From Prunella strophiata (taxonomy: Eukaryota > Chordata > Aves > Passeriformes > Prunellidae): DNA of 64,000 nucleotides. The notes under the pieces are model-generated. The model did not search any database. It saw only the letters and a program-made list of their open reading frames with translations, and was not told the DNA's origin. How positions within the stretch are numbered: the stretch's first letter is position 1; each line of letters begins with the position of its first letter. Below, one piece after another: positions 37,101-48,957 of the stretch. The position numbers and the translations under genes were made by a program. The stretch is from assembly GCA_036583965.1 (NCBI GenBank), contig JAZBQD010000034.1, forward strand, positions 10,542,040-10,606,039. Reading direction: 5' to 3'.

Positions 37101-39435
37101 CACTGCTCTGCCTCTTGTCCCAGGGCCCTGACCCAGAGGCTGCTGCAGCCAAAAGGAGTCTTTCCATCAACTGGAAAACATTTGGAATGGAACCTGAGCT
37201 TCAGACACACTAGATCTTGTGCACAGAAAAATAATTAGAAAAATTCAGTTGGCTGCAGTTGTTACCAACTCACATGTTTGTGGATTTGTCTGGCTGGACA
37301 CATGGTTAGAAGAAAGGAATTAGGACAGCACACAGATCCCCCTGGAGAATTCACTTCCCTTATTCCTATCTGACCACACCACCAAAGCCAACAAACATCT
37401 TGACACCAGACCCTTCACTAAGATGTTTGCAAATCTGCAATGGAAAGAAGACTCAAAGGGCCAGATTCCATTGCTGAGCTGGTGAGGGAGGACTGGGCCA
37501 AGTATCAGGGGAAAAAAAAATCTGTTTGAAGAATTCTAGGTAAATTCATCTTGTCCATAAAAATCTTCTAGCTGGAGATATGCTCAGCCAGTTGGGGCTT
37601 GGGAGGCCATGAGCCCACTGAGTGACCTGGGCAAGTACCTTTGTTCTGTGTGGCTCATTGGAGGCACTTGAATTATTCCACAGTTGGATATTCCTGGCAG
37701 TCCAGATGCTTCACAGCTACTGGATTTTTTTCCCCTTTCACACTTCTGGGCACTCTACAGAGAAATCTTGCATAACAGAGGCTCTGGAGGCACAAGTCAG
37801 AAGTAAATCCTGGTATTGGGGTGTCTCCAAGCCTTTCCTACAAACCTGATACTTCTGCTGACGGATCTTTTGCCCAGTTTTACATTCACTTAACCTGGTT
37901 TTGTCCACCTACTGGGAGAAAGGGCTTCTTGCTGAAGAAAAAAAAAAGAGGATTAAAGTGTGATGAAATAATGAGGGTGCTGGGGAGGCAGCCCTGAGTC
38001 AGAGGGCTGTGGGGGGCTGTTACTCACTGTGAGCACAGCCTGACTTCTGTCCGTGCCCTTCCTCGCTCAGGATCAAGCTGGACATGAGCCAGCATATCTG
38101 CACTGCAATGAGTGGAGGCTCACCTACTCATGCTAGACTTGGGCTTGTCCCAGTGTTTACATGGCTGGTAAAGATCCAGTTGCCTTTCTTTCTTCATTTG
38201 AGCTTTGACAAATCACAGTCAGGAGAAATATTAATCTGAAATACGTGTACCAAACCTTTGATCGCCTTGAGCCAATGAGAAGCTGTGATTAATTTTAATC
38301 CTTTAAATGCTCAAATGCAAATCCAGAAACCTGAATTAATATATTTTTCTGGCATCAGTATAGGATTGTGAAACAGGAAATTAAGAGCACAATAACTTAA
38401 ACAAAAGCTTATGAAGAAATAATAGCAGTGGTATGGGTAATGAGTCAGAGCAAAGGTTGGGCTGTTCAGGGAAACCTCTAAGAGTAAGGTACCAGTTTGG
38501 TGGGATTTGGGGACCTATTGCCCCTTAAGTTTCTGGAAAATTCCAGCCTAAAGCTGCTGCCAACATTTTATTGCAAGTTTATATCTTCATAGCAAAAGTT
38601 CTTAATAAAATTAGCTTTCCTCTGGCTTTGTGCTGAGTCCCAGCAAGGGCCTTTGCCTGTGGGTATTCCTGGAGTCGCTTTGCAGCAAGGACTGATTTGT
38701 GTTGCACTGGATGAGTAGAAATGGTATCCATCATCACACCAAGAGATGCTGCTGTTTAAATGCTTCTTGTTACTGATACTGGGCAGCAGCCTCACAAAAT
38801 GCAAGATGTAAAATGTATCTGGTGGTTTTGATCCTGTAAACTTGGGCTATGCATTTATCTCCAATTTATCTCTAGTGTCATTCACCATATTAAAACGTGA
38901 CATAAGTATTATTTATACATGATGGTTACCCTACTAAATTACTTACAAAGATTTAATAGGTGATAGATGTTTCCATGAGGAACAGGTGTCACGAGTGAGT
39001 ACAGTCATATGAGCAATAAATAACAAGTCATAAAAGACTAACTCAGTAACAACAGATTAATCATCATTAGCCCTCTCTGGAATATTTATAATTGGAATCA
39101 GTTCATTAATTTTCTGCCTACAAGCACCAACAGGTTAACCAGCCACTTGTATTACTGAGCTGCACCTCTGGATTCCTGATCCTGCTGCTGTTTGCTGTCC
39201 CATGGGACTGGAAATGACGTTGCCCCAAACTCAGTGAACTGGTGCTGGGCTGCCTGCAGGCAGGGGACATCATCCCACCAACACATTCCCAAAAATATCC
39301 AAAATATTGACAAGCCTGTGCACTAGTCAGGTCCAGGGGGATGAGTTTGGGAGTCTGTAATGTCTCTGTTCTCACGCTGCCAGCCTCTGCTGTCTGTAGG
39401 AGTCTGGGATTATGTCTGAGCCTGTGGAGCTCAGA

Positions 39436-39437
<2 letters not shown>
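34106..39437. other. Intergenic DNA with possible conserved non-coding stretches
   Basis: No gene is recognised. Pyrimidine-rich runs occur at about 34891-34958 and 36260-36317. Three stretches (35150-35440, 38215-38400, 38930-39115) differ from their surroundings in texture: they have few simple repeats, retained CpGs or dense TAAT-type motifs, and no open frame. They are discussed as possible regulatory elements. Confidence 0.5.

Positions 39438-39493
<56 letters not shown>
39438..39493. repeat. (TG)28 microsatellite
   Basis: Uninterrupted TG/GT dinucleotides for 56 bp. The alternating purine-pyrimidine tract can adopt Z-DNA and is probably length-polymorphic. Runs of alternating Cys-Val and Thr-His in overlapping open frames are artefacts of it. 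Confidence 0.98.
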
Positions 39494-39495
<2 letters not shown>

Positions 39496-40005
39496 CCACT
39501 GCCGGAAATTCAGCATCTGGAATCCATTGTGCCACAGTCATCCTGAGCTGAGCTGGAAGCCAGAAGAATTTCAGACTGCATGGGTGCATTTTTTTAACTC
39601 CGTGCTTGTGGGATTTTTAAAGCGCAGAGAAAAACTCAAAAGAAATCCAAATCCCAGCATCTCTAATCCTCACAAGTTGACTTCACATTCTTTGGTTTTA
39701 AGGGTCAATTTGTGACCCTTGCCCAGGAGCCAGAGAAATCTTCCTCCTGCCCTTTCAATCTGCACCCACTGTTCCCAGGCACAGCGTGCCCACAAAAGCC
39801 AATCTTGGAGAGGGCTGGCCACAGCTCCACACTGCCTGGGAAGGATGTGCAGCTTCATTTCACCTGTTTACACCACCCACATGGAGGTTAACAGACCACA
39901 GAGGAGGTGGAAATGACCTCTCTAGGAACCCCATGTCTGCCTCTGTGCTAGGCATCATCCCTGTGCTGTCTGCCTCCTTGTTCCCTCAGGGGAAGGATGG
40001 AGAGC

Positions 40006-40077
40006 AGAGGGAGGAAGGTGGTAGAAGGGTGGATGTGGGGAAGAGGGAGGAAGGTGGTAGAAGGGGTAGGGTGTGGG
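40006..40077. repeat. Tandem duplication of a 36-bp purine-rich unit
   Basis: AGAGGGAGGAAGGTGGTAGA starts at 40006 and again at 40042. The rest of the unit (GGATGTGGGG against GGGTGTGGGC) is diverged. Confidence 0.8.
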
Positions 40078-40539
40078 CTGCATTGTGCTGATCCTCATGA
40101 AGGGCTCAGGGACCCCCAGTTTATCCCAGAGACCGTGCCAGCCCTCCTGTGCCCACAGAATACCAGCAGCACATGAGGATTTTTACCCCTTTGGCATTGC
40201 TGAGCTCAGTCTCGATTTATTTCAGAGAGAAGTTTCTCTCTGAGGTTTTCAGAGGCTGGAACTTGACACCTCCATGCTGCAGGGAGGCAGGAGCCAAAGC
40301 CTGGTTTCAGTGCCCAGAGGCCAGAGTGTACAGCAGGACACTGGAAGGGGAGCTGGAGCATCACCTGCTCCAGCTCAGTCTGTGATACCTGCAGGGCTAA
40401 AGAACAGCTGCCACCTCTGTGGCACATCCTGCAGGGGTTTGTAGTGGCATAAATCTGGGAATAAATAATTCACCCTTTGGCACAGGCCCCTCCTGGGGAT
40501 TGCCACAATTGGTGGTGCAGGTAGTTGGATTCTTTGCCT

Positions 40540-40760
40540 TTGGGAGGCTGTTCCAGAACCCCACAGCTGAAATGGTGCCTGATTCCAAGACTGGACTGGT
40601 CTGTGGTCACTTAACCTCATCTGTTCCCCTACAAAAATGGCTCTTAAACAGCTCTTATCTCATAGGTATTATCTTTCCAAGTATTTATAGAAAGCAATCA
40701 ATGTCCATTCTCACTTGTATAGACTCACTTCTCAAAATCTGTCTTTGAGGAACTCCCTAA
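40540..40760 (-). mobile_element. Probable ancient CR1 LINE fragment
   Basis: In order, the plus strand shows GGGAGGCTGTTCCAGAAC, then an AACCTCATCTGTTCCCCTAC segment, TTTATAGAAAGCAATCAATG, then CTCACTTCTCAAAATCTG. The same order of landmarks ('ggctgttccag', 'tttatagacagcaatcat', 'ctcagccttct') is found in the antisense of old CR1 elements. Divergence is high, so this is a fossil on the minus strand. Confidence 0.45.
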
Positions 40761-41259
40761 GTGACGTGGGCAGTCAATAGTTCTTTTTTCTGCTGCTGAT
40801 TTGGTATTTCCCTTTTCCATGAAAAATCAATGTTTTCTCTTGTAGCTGGGGAAATTATTTTATCAACAGTTCCTTATTAATGCCCGTTTCCCCCAGTTTC
40901 TTTGATTTACCTAACCAAAGCCTTTACTGAAATCTTGGTGAGCTCTACCACATTCCTGTTCTTTAGGAAATGAGATATCAAGGAAAGATGCTGAGAGTGT
41001 AATTGGTGTTACCTTTGATAACTTGCAATAGAGGTTTATCTTGTTTTCTACATTTGAATGAGAAATGAGACTTCAGGCACATTGAGGTGTTATAATGGTT
41101 ATTCCATGAACTGAATGATTAAAGGTAGAAATTTGAAGGAGATAGATGTGGGTATCTTTCAGAAGATAGATAAAGCATCAGGAAATGAAGTTTGAAGCAA
41201 AATGAAAATGCTTTGGTTGTTAAATCTGAGAAAACCCTCCATTCTGTTGGCTTGTAAGC

Positions 41260-41333
41260 AAAAAAACCAAAAAAAAAACAAAAAAAAAACCAAAAAAAAA
41301 AAACCAAAAAAAAACCAAAACAAAACAAACAAA
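41260..41333. repeat. A-rich tract, (A)nCC/C repeats
   Basis: Runs of 7 to 12 A are separated by CC or C for 74 bp. Phe/Trp/Gly-rich open frames on the minus strand arise from it. No adjacent retroposon is recognised. Confidence 0.9.
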
Positions 41334-44300
41334 GTGTGTTGCTTCTTTTGGGTTTTCTTTGATGTATGACACACAGTCAAGACATGTGAGTCTTGACAGG
41401 GTGTATGACACTGTAGATCAGATAAAGGAGACCCTCCCCTAAAATCCATTATTTCTGCCTTTCTCATACTTTCTGGTTATGTTTCCTTCCCCTCTCTAGT
41501 GAACTGCCAAGCTGAGGGGTTTGGTGCCAGCTGGTGGAGAGCAAGGAGGACTGCTGCAATGGAAAACATGAATGCTCTCACTTCAGAGCAGCAAAATAAG
41601 CAGCAGGAGCCTCTGCCCATGTCTGATGAGCCTCTGGGGGTGGAAGGGATGTGATCTGCCCATCACTGGCCAGAGCTGCCTTGTGCCAAGGAGATGGGAG
41701 AGATTCAGATTCAAAACCCCAGGAACCATGTTGGGTTCAATGTGGGACTCAGAGAGCTCAGCCCATTCTGCCAGCCTGCTCTCAGTGACATGGGAATGTC
41801 CTTTTGTGTCTCTTGCACTCTGCTCTCTGTGCTGGCCACTGTGGACATCCTCTAAAGCAAATCACTGGTGTGCAGCATGACAGCCCCACACAGCCCAAAC
41901 AGCTCTTCTCTGCAGCTACAAACCAAGGTGTGCTCCTGTGTCCTCTTGTGAATGTTTTAAGTCTCATAAGAAACCAAAGAGTATCCTGTTGCAATCCTGT
42001 ACTTTATTGCATTAAAACCCCACAGCTGTAGGAGTAAAAGTCCACACCCCACCCCCACCTCAATACCCCAAACTGACTTAGTGGATCAAATATTCCTGAG
42101 CTATCAGCTCCCTTGATCCTGCCACAGAATTTATGCCAAACTCCAGCCAGCAAGTGATCACTGAGGGAGGCTTGAACTGAGAAAACAAATAAACCCTGGT
42201 GCATTCTGAAGCAATGCAGATTTTCACTGTGTATGAGCCTTGACAACATACATTATGTCTGCATTCAGCAACAAATCTGTTATCTCCTGGCCTCAAAAAT
42301 ATGCCACAGATGCAAGTTACAGAAAAACAGCTGCTACAAAAAAGGGATGTGTAAGTAGTTACCATAAAAAAAATCCACAAACCTAAACAAATGTGAACTA
42401 CTATAATGTCTCAGTGCTTACCACAACAGAGAAAGCAAGTCTGGTTTAGAGGGGAAATGATGCAAAGCACTGCTTTCCAAATCAGAAACATCCCAGCAAG
42501 ACCTCCCATAGCAACAAAGGATTAAAAATAACAGAGAAAAAACAGGACAGGGCAACCAGCATTACCTGGGCTGCATATTCAATTCAGAATCCCTCACTGT
42601 CAAGCTGAAAAGGTTCACTGTTATGCTGAAAATATTTACTAATTAAATGACCTCCACCCAGGCACTGTCAGGAGTGGCACTGCAGTTGTGGGGCTCCAGC
42701 ATCACTGCTGTGCTTACCATGGGCTGATTACATCACACTCAGTGAGGTCTCCTAGACTGAGTCTTCAGTGCACAACCCCAATTACTAAAAACCCCCAATT
42801 CTGATCAATCATGTAGTTATGGTTTAGGAGAAGGAGCTAGATCTGAAACAGAAAAGCTGTGGATTTTGATTTGGCCCCTAGGAATATTTTCTGCTGCAGG
42901 GTCGGGCAGGGGTTATTGGGTTATGTGAACTGCCATGTGAATGTGGGGCTAGAAGTGAAGTGGGCCCTCAAGCACACAGACATTGGCCATTTTCAACTTA
43001 TAGGCTCACTCTTTGAGCAGCTTCAATGGATGTGGTCAGCTCCTGATCATGAATTGTTGATGGAAAACAACAGCAGTGAATGAGCTTTTTGATTCTACCT
43101 GATAAATGATAGATCTTCAAAGTGGCATAAGAACTGAACTGTACAGAAATTCATTAAAAATCAACATACAACAGATGGTGTATAATGAGTGTTGGGTCTT
43201 AAAATGTAGCCAGCTACTAGCACTCTTGGCTTTTATATTTTCTTTAATTACTTCAAACCTTGTCTCTCAATAGTCATTTCTGTTACAAGCTACTACAGGA
43301 ACTTCCCAGCTCCATTCCTGGTGTGGCAGTAGGGTCTCAGACTATATTTGGATATTGGAATTTCAGGGTGGAAACTATTCACTAATTATTATTTTAGCCT
43401 CTGCAGTAGCACATCAGGCTCCAACATCTTGGTTTCTTCCACTTCAGAAATCAGAGAGTGTCTGCCTCCCAGCCATGTAATGGCTATGTGCCAAGGAGCT
43501 TTCTGCCCAAGACTTTGTGGGCACATGAAGTTTAAAAAATGTAAAGAATAGAATTCCATTTAGCATTTTCTTCTGCCTGTCTACCACACTGTGACTCTGA
43601 AATTGGTGAGCTCTTTGCCATATGAAAAGATGAGCTTATGAAAATTCAGAGGAAAAGCTCCCCAATTCCCTAAAGAACCAAAAAGGAGAACAACATATTC
43701 TGAAAGTTCATCCTCAGCAGCCAAACTCTGATCCAACACAGATGTAGTTGAATTTTGTAGATGGAGAAGATTATTATTTTATATATTGTTTCTCTTGCTT
43801 TATCATTCTCGACATTTTTATGGGCTGGCCACATTGTGCTTCATGTACAAATACAAACATGTATGTGAATGAGCACTGGTGAGCAAAGTCTTTTTCTGAT
43901 ACCAGCAATGGGAAGTTTTCATCCTGGGGTTGGCTGCACAGCACACAAACCTGCACTCTTCTGATTCCTGGGTATTATATTATTTCCTGATAATAAAAGT
44001 GTGCAACCCCAGTTTATTGCTCTCCATTTAACAAGGGAAATCAATGTTTATTTTGTATGTCTGAAAAGTACAAACTCAATTAAAGGAATGACAGATGAAA
44101 TACTGACTCAGGAGCTTGTACACACATTTAATCACATGTGTGGGAGAATCCCCCCAGAAGACTGATTGTGCTGCCCATCGAGAATAATGTCAAAATCCAT
44201 TACCTTCAACAGGAAAAGAACTGGCCAAATCTCCAGTGCCTCTCCAGGCTTACAGTTGGCACAAAATTTCCAGCATCTGCTGCAGGATCCTGACTTGTGC

Positions 44301-47300
44301 TGTGCACACAGGAATGCTCTGTCCAGAAGAGCCCACATCTACAAGGGCCCCCTGCTGCAAAGGGCAGCTGGCTGGATCTGGGTACCCAGCAGAGCATAGC
44401 TTGGATCCCACAAAGAATTCATCCATCCCTGTGGTATTAATTTTACTGTCCTTGAGCAATGTACAAGCGTGGGCAAAGGTCACAGCTGGAAATGGCCAGT
44501 CCTGCCTTGTAACGCTGAAGGGGGATGGCAATTTGGTTCTGTATTTCCCATGCATAAATATGGCAAGTTACAAAACTCCCTAGTGTGTCAGTAATTTAAA
44601 ATATTACTGACAAATCTTAACCAGGCCCCACTCTAGCAGCTCTATGCCTGGTTTTTAACACATGAAAAATAGAAGTTTTTTGCTGGGACAGTCTGCATCT
44701 TCAACATTATCATGGTAGAGCTGAAGTGACTGACAAAATTTCTCAGTTGTGTCATTTTCAGTGTGACTTAAGCACAGCTACTTTCAGATGAAAAAGACAT
44801 TAGGAAGGGAAAAAAAGCCACACTGGGCGTTGTAACCATGAGAGTGACCTGTTCACTTCCCTGCTACAGATGACTTGCGTAATTCAATGGTCAAACCTAT
44901 TGAAACTACACAACATACTCTGTTTTTCAATTTCATGGACAGTGATGTAACTCCAAAACAAGCAATGATTAATGAAATATCATTCGTCCCACCCAAAGCA
45001 AGAAATGTCACACTGCTCCAAGCTTTGCTATTACACTGAAAATGTCTAATAAAATGTCTCTAGAAGAGTTTCAGCAGTGCTGTTTCTGTCCCAGGCATGG
45101 CAGCTGATCTTCTCTGCCACAGAAAATTCCTTGTGATATGGTAGGGATGCTCTAGGTATATCTGGAGAATGGTTCAAGTGGTTACAATTGGGTAAATGGT
45201 TCCTTGCTCAATATCCTCAGTCATTATATCTGCTAGCCTTTGTGTTTTCTTTACAAACCAGCAGAATTGGGTTATCTCATGCAAGGCCACAGCTGAAAAG
45301 GAAGTATCAGAAGAGAAAATATATGAATTTGGAAATGTCTTGTTTTGTGGAGAGGTGACAGTGTCGTGTCTCATGCATCAAAGGCTTCCTCATGTGTGAC
45401 TGCTGTGGGATGGGTGCATGAACTCCACACCAGGAATTCACACAGAAACCTCAGAATTTCAGATAGACTTGTTCACTGCTCAGCTTCATCTCTCATCCTC
45501 ATTAAAGTAAAAATATAATATAAGCCAGGAAATCACTCAGTAAAACTTCCTCCACATTAACCCACACTGATGGAGTGAGAGATGAAAAAGAAGAAGAGAA
45601 GGCAAAAGAAGGCACACCAAATGCAGAGGCAAAGTTGCTGTGTGAAATGTGTCTGCCTCCAGAGTCAGACAAATCAACAGCAGATGTCTGAGATAACCTC
45701 TTGTGGCTGGAACTTGACATGTCAAAGAGCAGTTCTGCCCTACAGACCTTCACTTCTTCCCCCCTTAGGAGGGTAACAGGAGATCTTTCTGTCATCCAGT
45801 GGAATTTCTCTTCTACCACCATGCTAACTCTGGTAATTCAATACATATCAGCCTCTGAAACTGATATATATCAAGGGGCTGCAGAGGTAGGAATCCCTCC
45901 AAGTTCTGATACTATTTTGGGGGTTTATTAGGACACTTCCATGGGACAAAAAACTGTGCTGAAATGTTCACAGCAACCCAACTCCCTGAGGTCTGCAGCA
46001 AGTGGTCTCCTATGGATGGGCTGCTGTTGTGCAGGAATTGGGAGCTGGGGTGAATGGGGTTCACATGCACAAGATTTATCTCTCTGCTGGTGTCCCAGCT
46101 CTTCTTGCAGGTAATATGATTACAAAAGTGGTTTTTTTGAGCAGGCAGTTGGGCTCTAATCCCTCACGGCAGAGAAAATGTGACGTGAATAAAGCTGGCA
46201 AAAAAGCTTTGCAAAAGCTCAGTCACTCAGCAAGTTACTGGGATGAATACTTTTGTCACCAAAAAGTGGCAATTAATTCTTCACCCAGGGGATCTCTGTC
46301 CTCTCCTCCTCCAGGCAAAAAAGTTTATGTTCTGGTATTCCTGCAGAGCTCATTGTAGGGACATGACAGAAACAAGAGAGGTATCTTGGATTTGATTAAC
46401 CCTCATATAATGAAGACATGGGAAAAATAAAGCTCAAATAAAGGTGAAACTGAAGAGGGGTTTCATCAACATCCTCATTTTTCTAGAAACAGTTTATCAA
46501 TTGCCCTCAGCTGCAAGGGGCAGCCCTGGGGTGGTGGGCTGGCAAGCAGGAATGTTCCCTTGGTAAGATCACCACTGAAAGAAACCCAATCAAATCAATT
46601 CACCTGAACTTCACCAATAACCTGGGCACACCAAAGATCCAAACTAAGTCTTGGGGTTTGTTCTAAGCCAATCCTTATTTTATCATGTTGCTGCATTATA
46701 GACACAGAATTAGGCTTCCAACACCTTCCATCATCACATCTTTAATACCACTGCACACATATGAGTCTAAAGACCTTTATTGCTCCCCCACCCCATAATT
46801 TTAATAATTTTTTTCCTTCAGAGCTTGAGTTTCCTAGTTGTTCTCCTCCCTGCATAATGAAAAATACTGTAGTAAGGAAGAAAATGCTCCTGCTTATAAT
46901 GAAAACCACATTATGGCAGAGCCCTGGGGACTGGCTGGGGGAGGTGGAGGCAAGGGGGCTCCCTGGCTCTGCTCAAAGTATGATCCAATAAGTCATTTCC
47001 AGGGTAAACACATAAATCTGTCTATGCTGAACAGAATCCAAACAATCAGAAGTATTCCCCTTGCCTTATTCAAAACATCTCTGCTGCTACTGAGGAAATA
47101 AAAGGAGTGGATAAAAACAAACACCCTTTGGTGGAAGTTGAAAAAGAAAACATCCAGTGTAAATGTTCAGATGGCCACTGAGTAACTTTGCTCAGAGGTA
47201 AAGTTCTGGCTGCTGCTGGTGTTCCCTGCCTCACTGGTGGTGTCATGCATGCCCTGGTGTTGTTCAGAGGATGAGATGTTAGGATGGGTGCCCCAGAGAA

Positions 47301-48195
47301 AAGAAAAAATTGGATGGGAAAGAGAAAAAAATCAACAGTTCTTCCCCTGCAGCAAATATGGTTTAGTTAATGTGCAAGTCTGGATTTGTACAGAAAGCAG
47401 ATCCTCCAATATCAGCCTGTTTTCATCAGTCTGCCCTGTTGGGGAAGTCTAAGACTGGCTCAGTTGAATGGTAAAGATCAAGGAAAAATTTTGTTTTATG
47501 AGGGTCAAAACTGCTTGCAATCTGCAGTGTCAAATTAAAAACCCAAATCTGATAGACTTTGCAGTGCAAATGAAAGCTACTGAGCTGTCATAATCCAAGC
47601 TCTCCCACCCCCAAAATCCAGCTCTGTGTGTAATGTCACTGAAGAAGTCACGATCTGCTGCAATTAGTGTCAGGTATGGCTCACCCTGCTGTAAACCAGT
47701 GTCTCTGAGGAGCTTTTCAAACCTAGTGCTATTGTCTGCTATCTTGTTTAAAGCATTGTCCTCATTGTCTTCTTAAAAACCTTTTTCTGCAAAGGCAGTG
47801 ATGTTCTCAGAGAGCTGGGGTCACAAGGAAACACCAGGTGTTACAAAGGTGTTTTCATCAGAGTGATTCCAAGTGAGCATTTAAAAATGGTGCTACTTGA
47901 AATCACCTCTCTAGCTGTTTTCTAGGATTCATTTCTGCTGCAGAATCCTAAAACTACCCAGTTTCCTACTGAGGTGATACAAACAATTCTAAGTTTTCTA
48001 CTTTAGGTCTTCATTAGGAACACAGGGAACAAAACACAATGTTCAGCTTTAGCTCTGCCAAATTGTGCTATTCAGTTATTTTCCTTGGAGGCCCTGTCTT
48101 TAACCTCTGCTGTTATTTTAGCCCAGCTACACTTTGAGTTTGTTTGTTTAGACAGGTTTATAACCCAGTAAAAGGTGAGCCAGGTTCCCTGAATT

Positions 48196-48957
48196 ATGGC
48201 TGTCGATTGCACAAAGGCAATGAAGTCATGGCCAGCAGAAGTCAGGAAGATGCCACCAGTCAATGCATCCTTTCTGTGCAACCAGCTGGATTCTGCCCTG
48301 AGGATCTACAGACAGTTCAGCAACACAACTACAGGTAATGCTCCAGCAAACACACACTGGAGACTGAATATCTCTGTGGGTCTTTTACAACTCTTTGGTA
48401 GCTGCATGCTTGTATCTGGTCTACTTTCTACTCATCCTATAATTCCAAAATCCAAATCTGTCAATTTTAATTTGAATTGGTTAGCTAGAAGATGGTTTGG
48501 ACTTTCTCTAGGTTGTATTTTCCCTGCCTCTTGCTCAGTTGACGCCACTCTTGAGCTTCTCTTTCTCACAGGAGGTTGTGAAATGTGGTTCCCAAGAGTG
48601 CGAGGTCTGACGCCGCAGCGTGAGCGGTCATCGCTGCCTTGGCACAGCCCCTTCTGCATCAGCTCAGGGCATGTGTCACACCAGCTCAGGGCATGTGTCA
48701 CTGAGACACACATGATCCCCTCACTCCCCGTTTCTACACACAGGGCAGACAGCAGAGTGAGTAGTAAGGAAGGAATTAAAACTTTTATGTCACTCCCTGC
48801 TCTGGAGAGAACGTTTAGAGACATTACTGGCGTAGTCATGTGGAGTGTTTTCCAGACTACATTTCACCAAAAGACTTCAAAGCAGTTTAAGGATATAATT
48901 TTAATATTTAGATGGTTTTGCAAGGAACAGATTAATTCAGCCTTGCATTCAAGCTGA
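48196..48957 (+). other. Unrecognised 253-codon open frame (probably not a gene)
   Basis: A stop-free frame from ATG at 48196 to TGA at 48957. It is long for this kind of sequence, but its translation shows no domain, signal peptide, repeat or other feature that I know. The middle part (48536-48640) is richer in CpG than its surroundings and follows a pyrimidine-rich stretch ending CTCACAG at 48571, which would pass as a splice acceptor; an ACAG|GTAATG donor-like site sits near 48335. A 22-bp direct duplication (CAGCTCAGGGCATGTGTCAC) occurs at about 48659-48702. It could be chance, a decayed mobile element or a lncRNA exon. Confidence 0.2.

Noticed and set aside
39341..39715. Cys/Val-rich and Thr/His-rich frames near 39.4 kb
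   Set aside because: Direct translations of the TG microsatellite.
41119..41467. Phe/Trp-rich 'membrane protein' frames
   Set aside because: Produced by the A-rich tract read on the minus strand.
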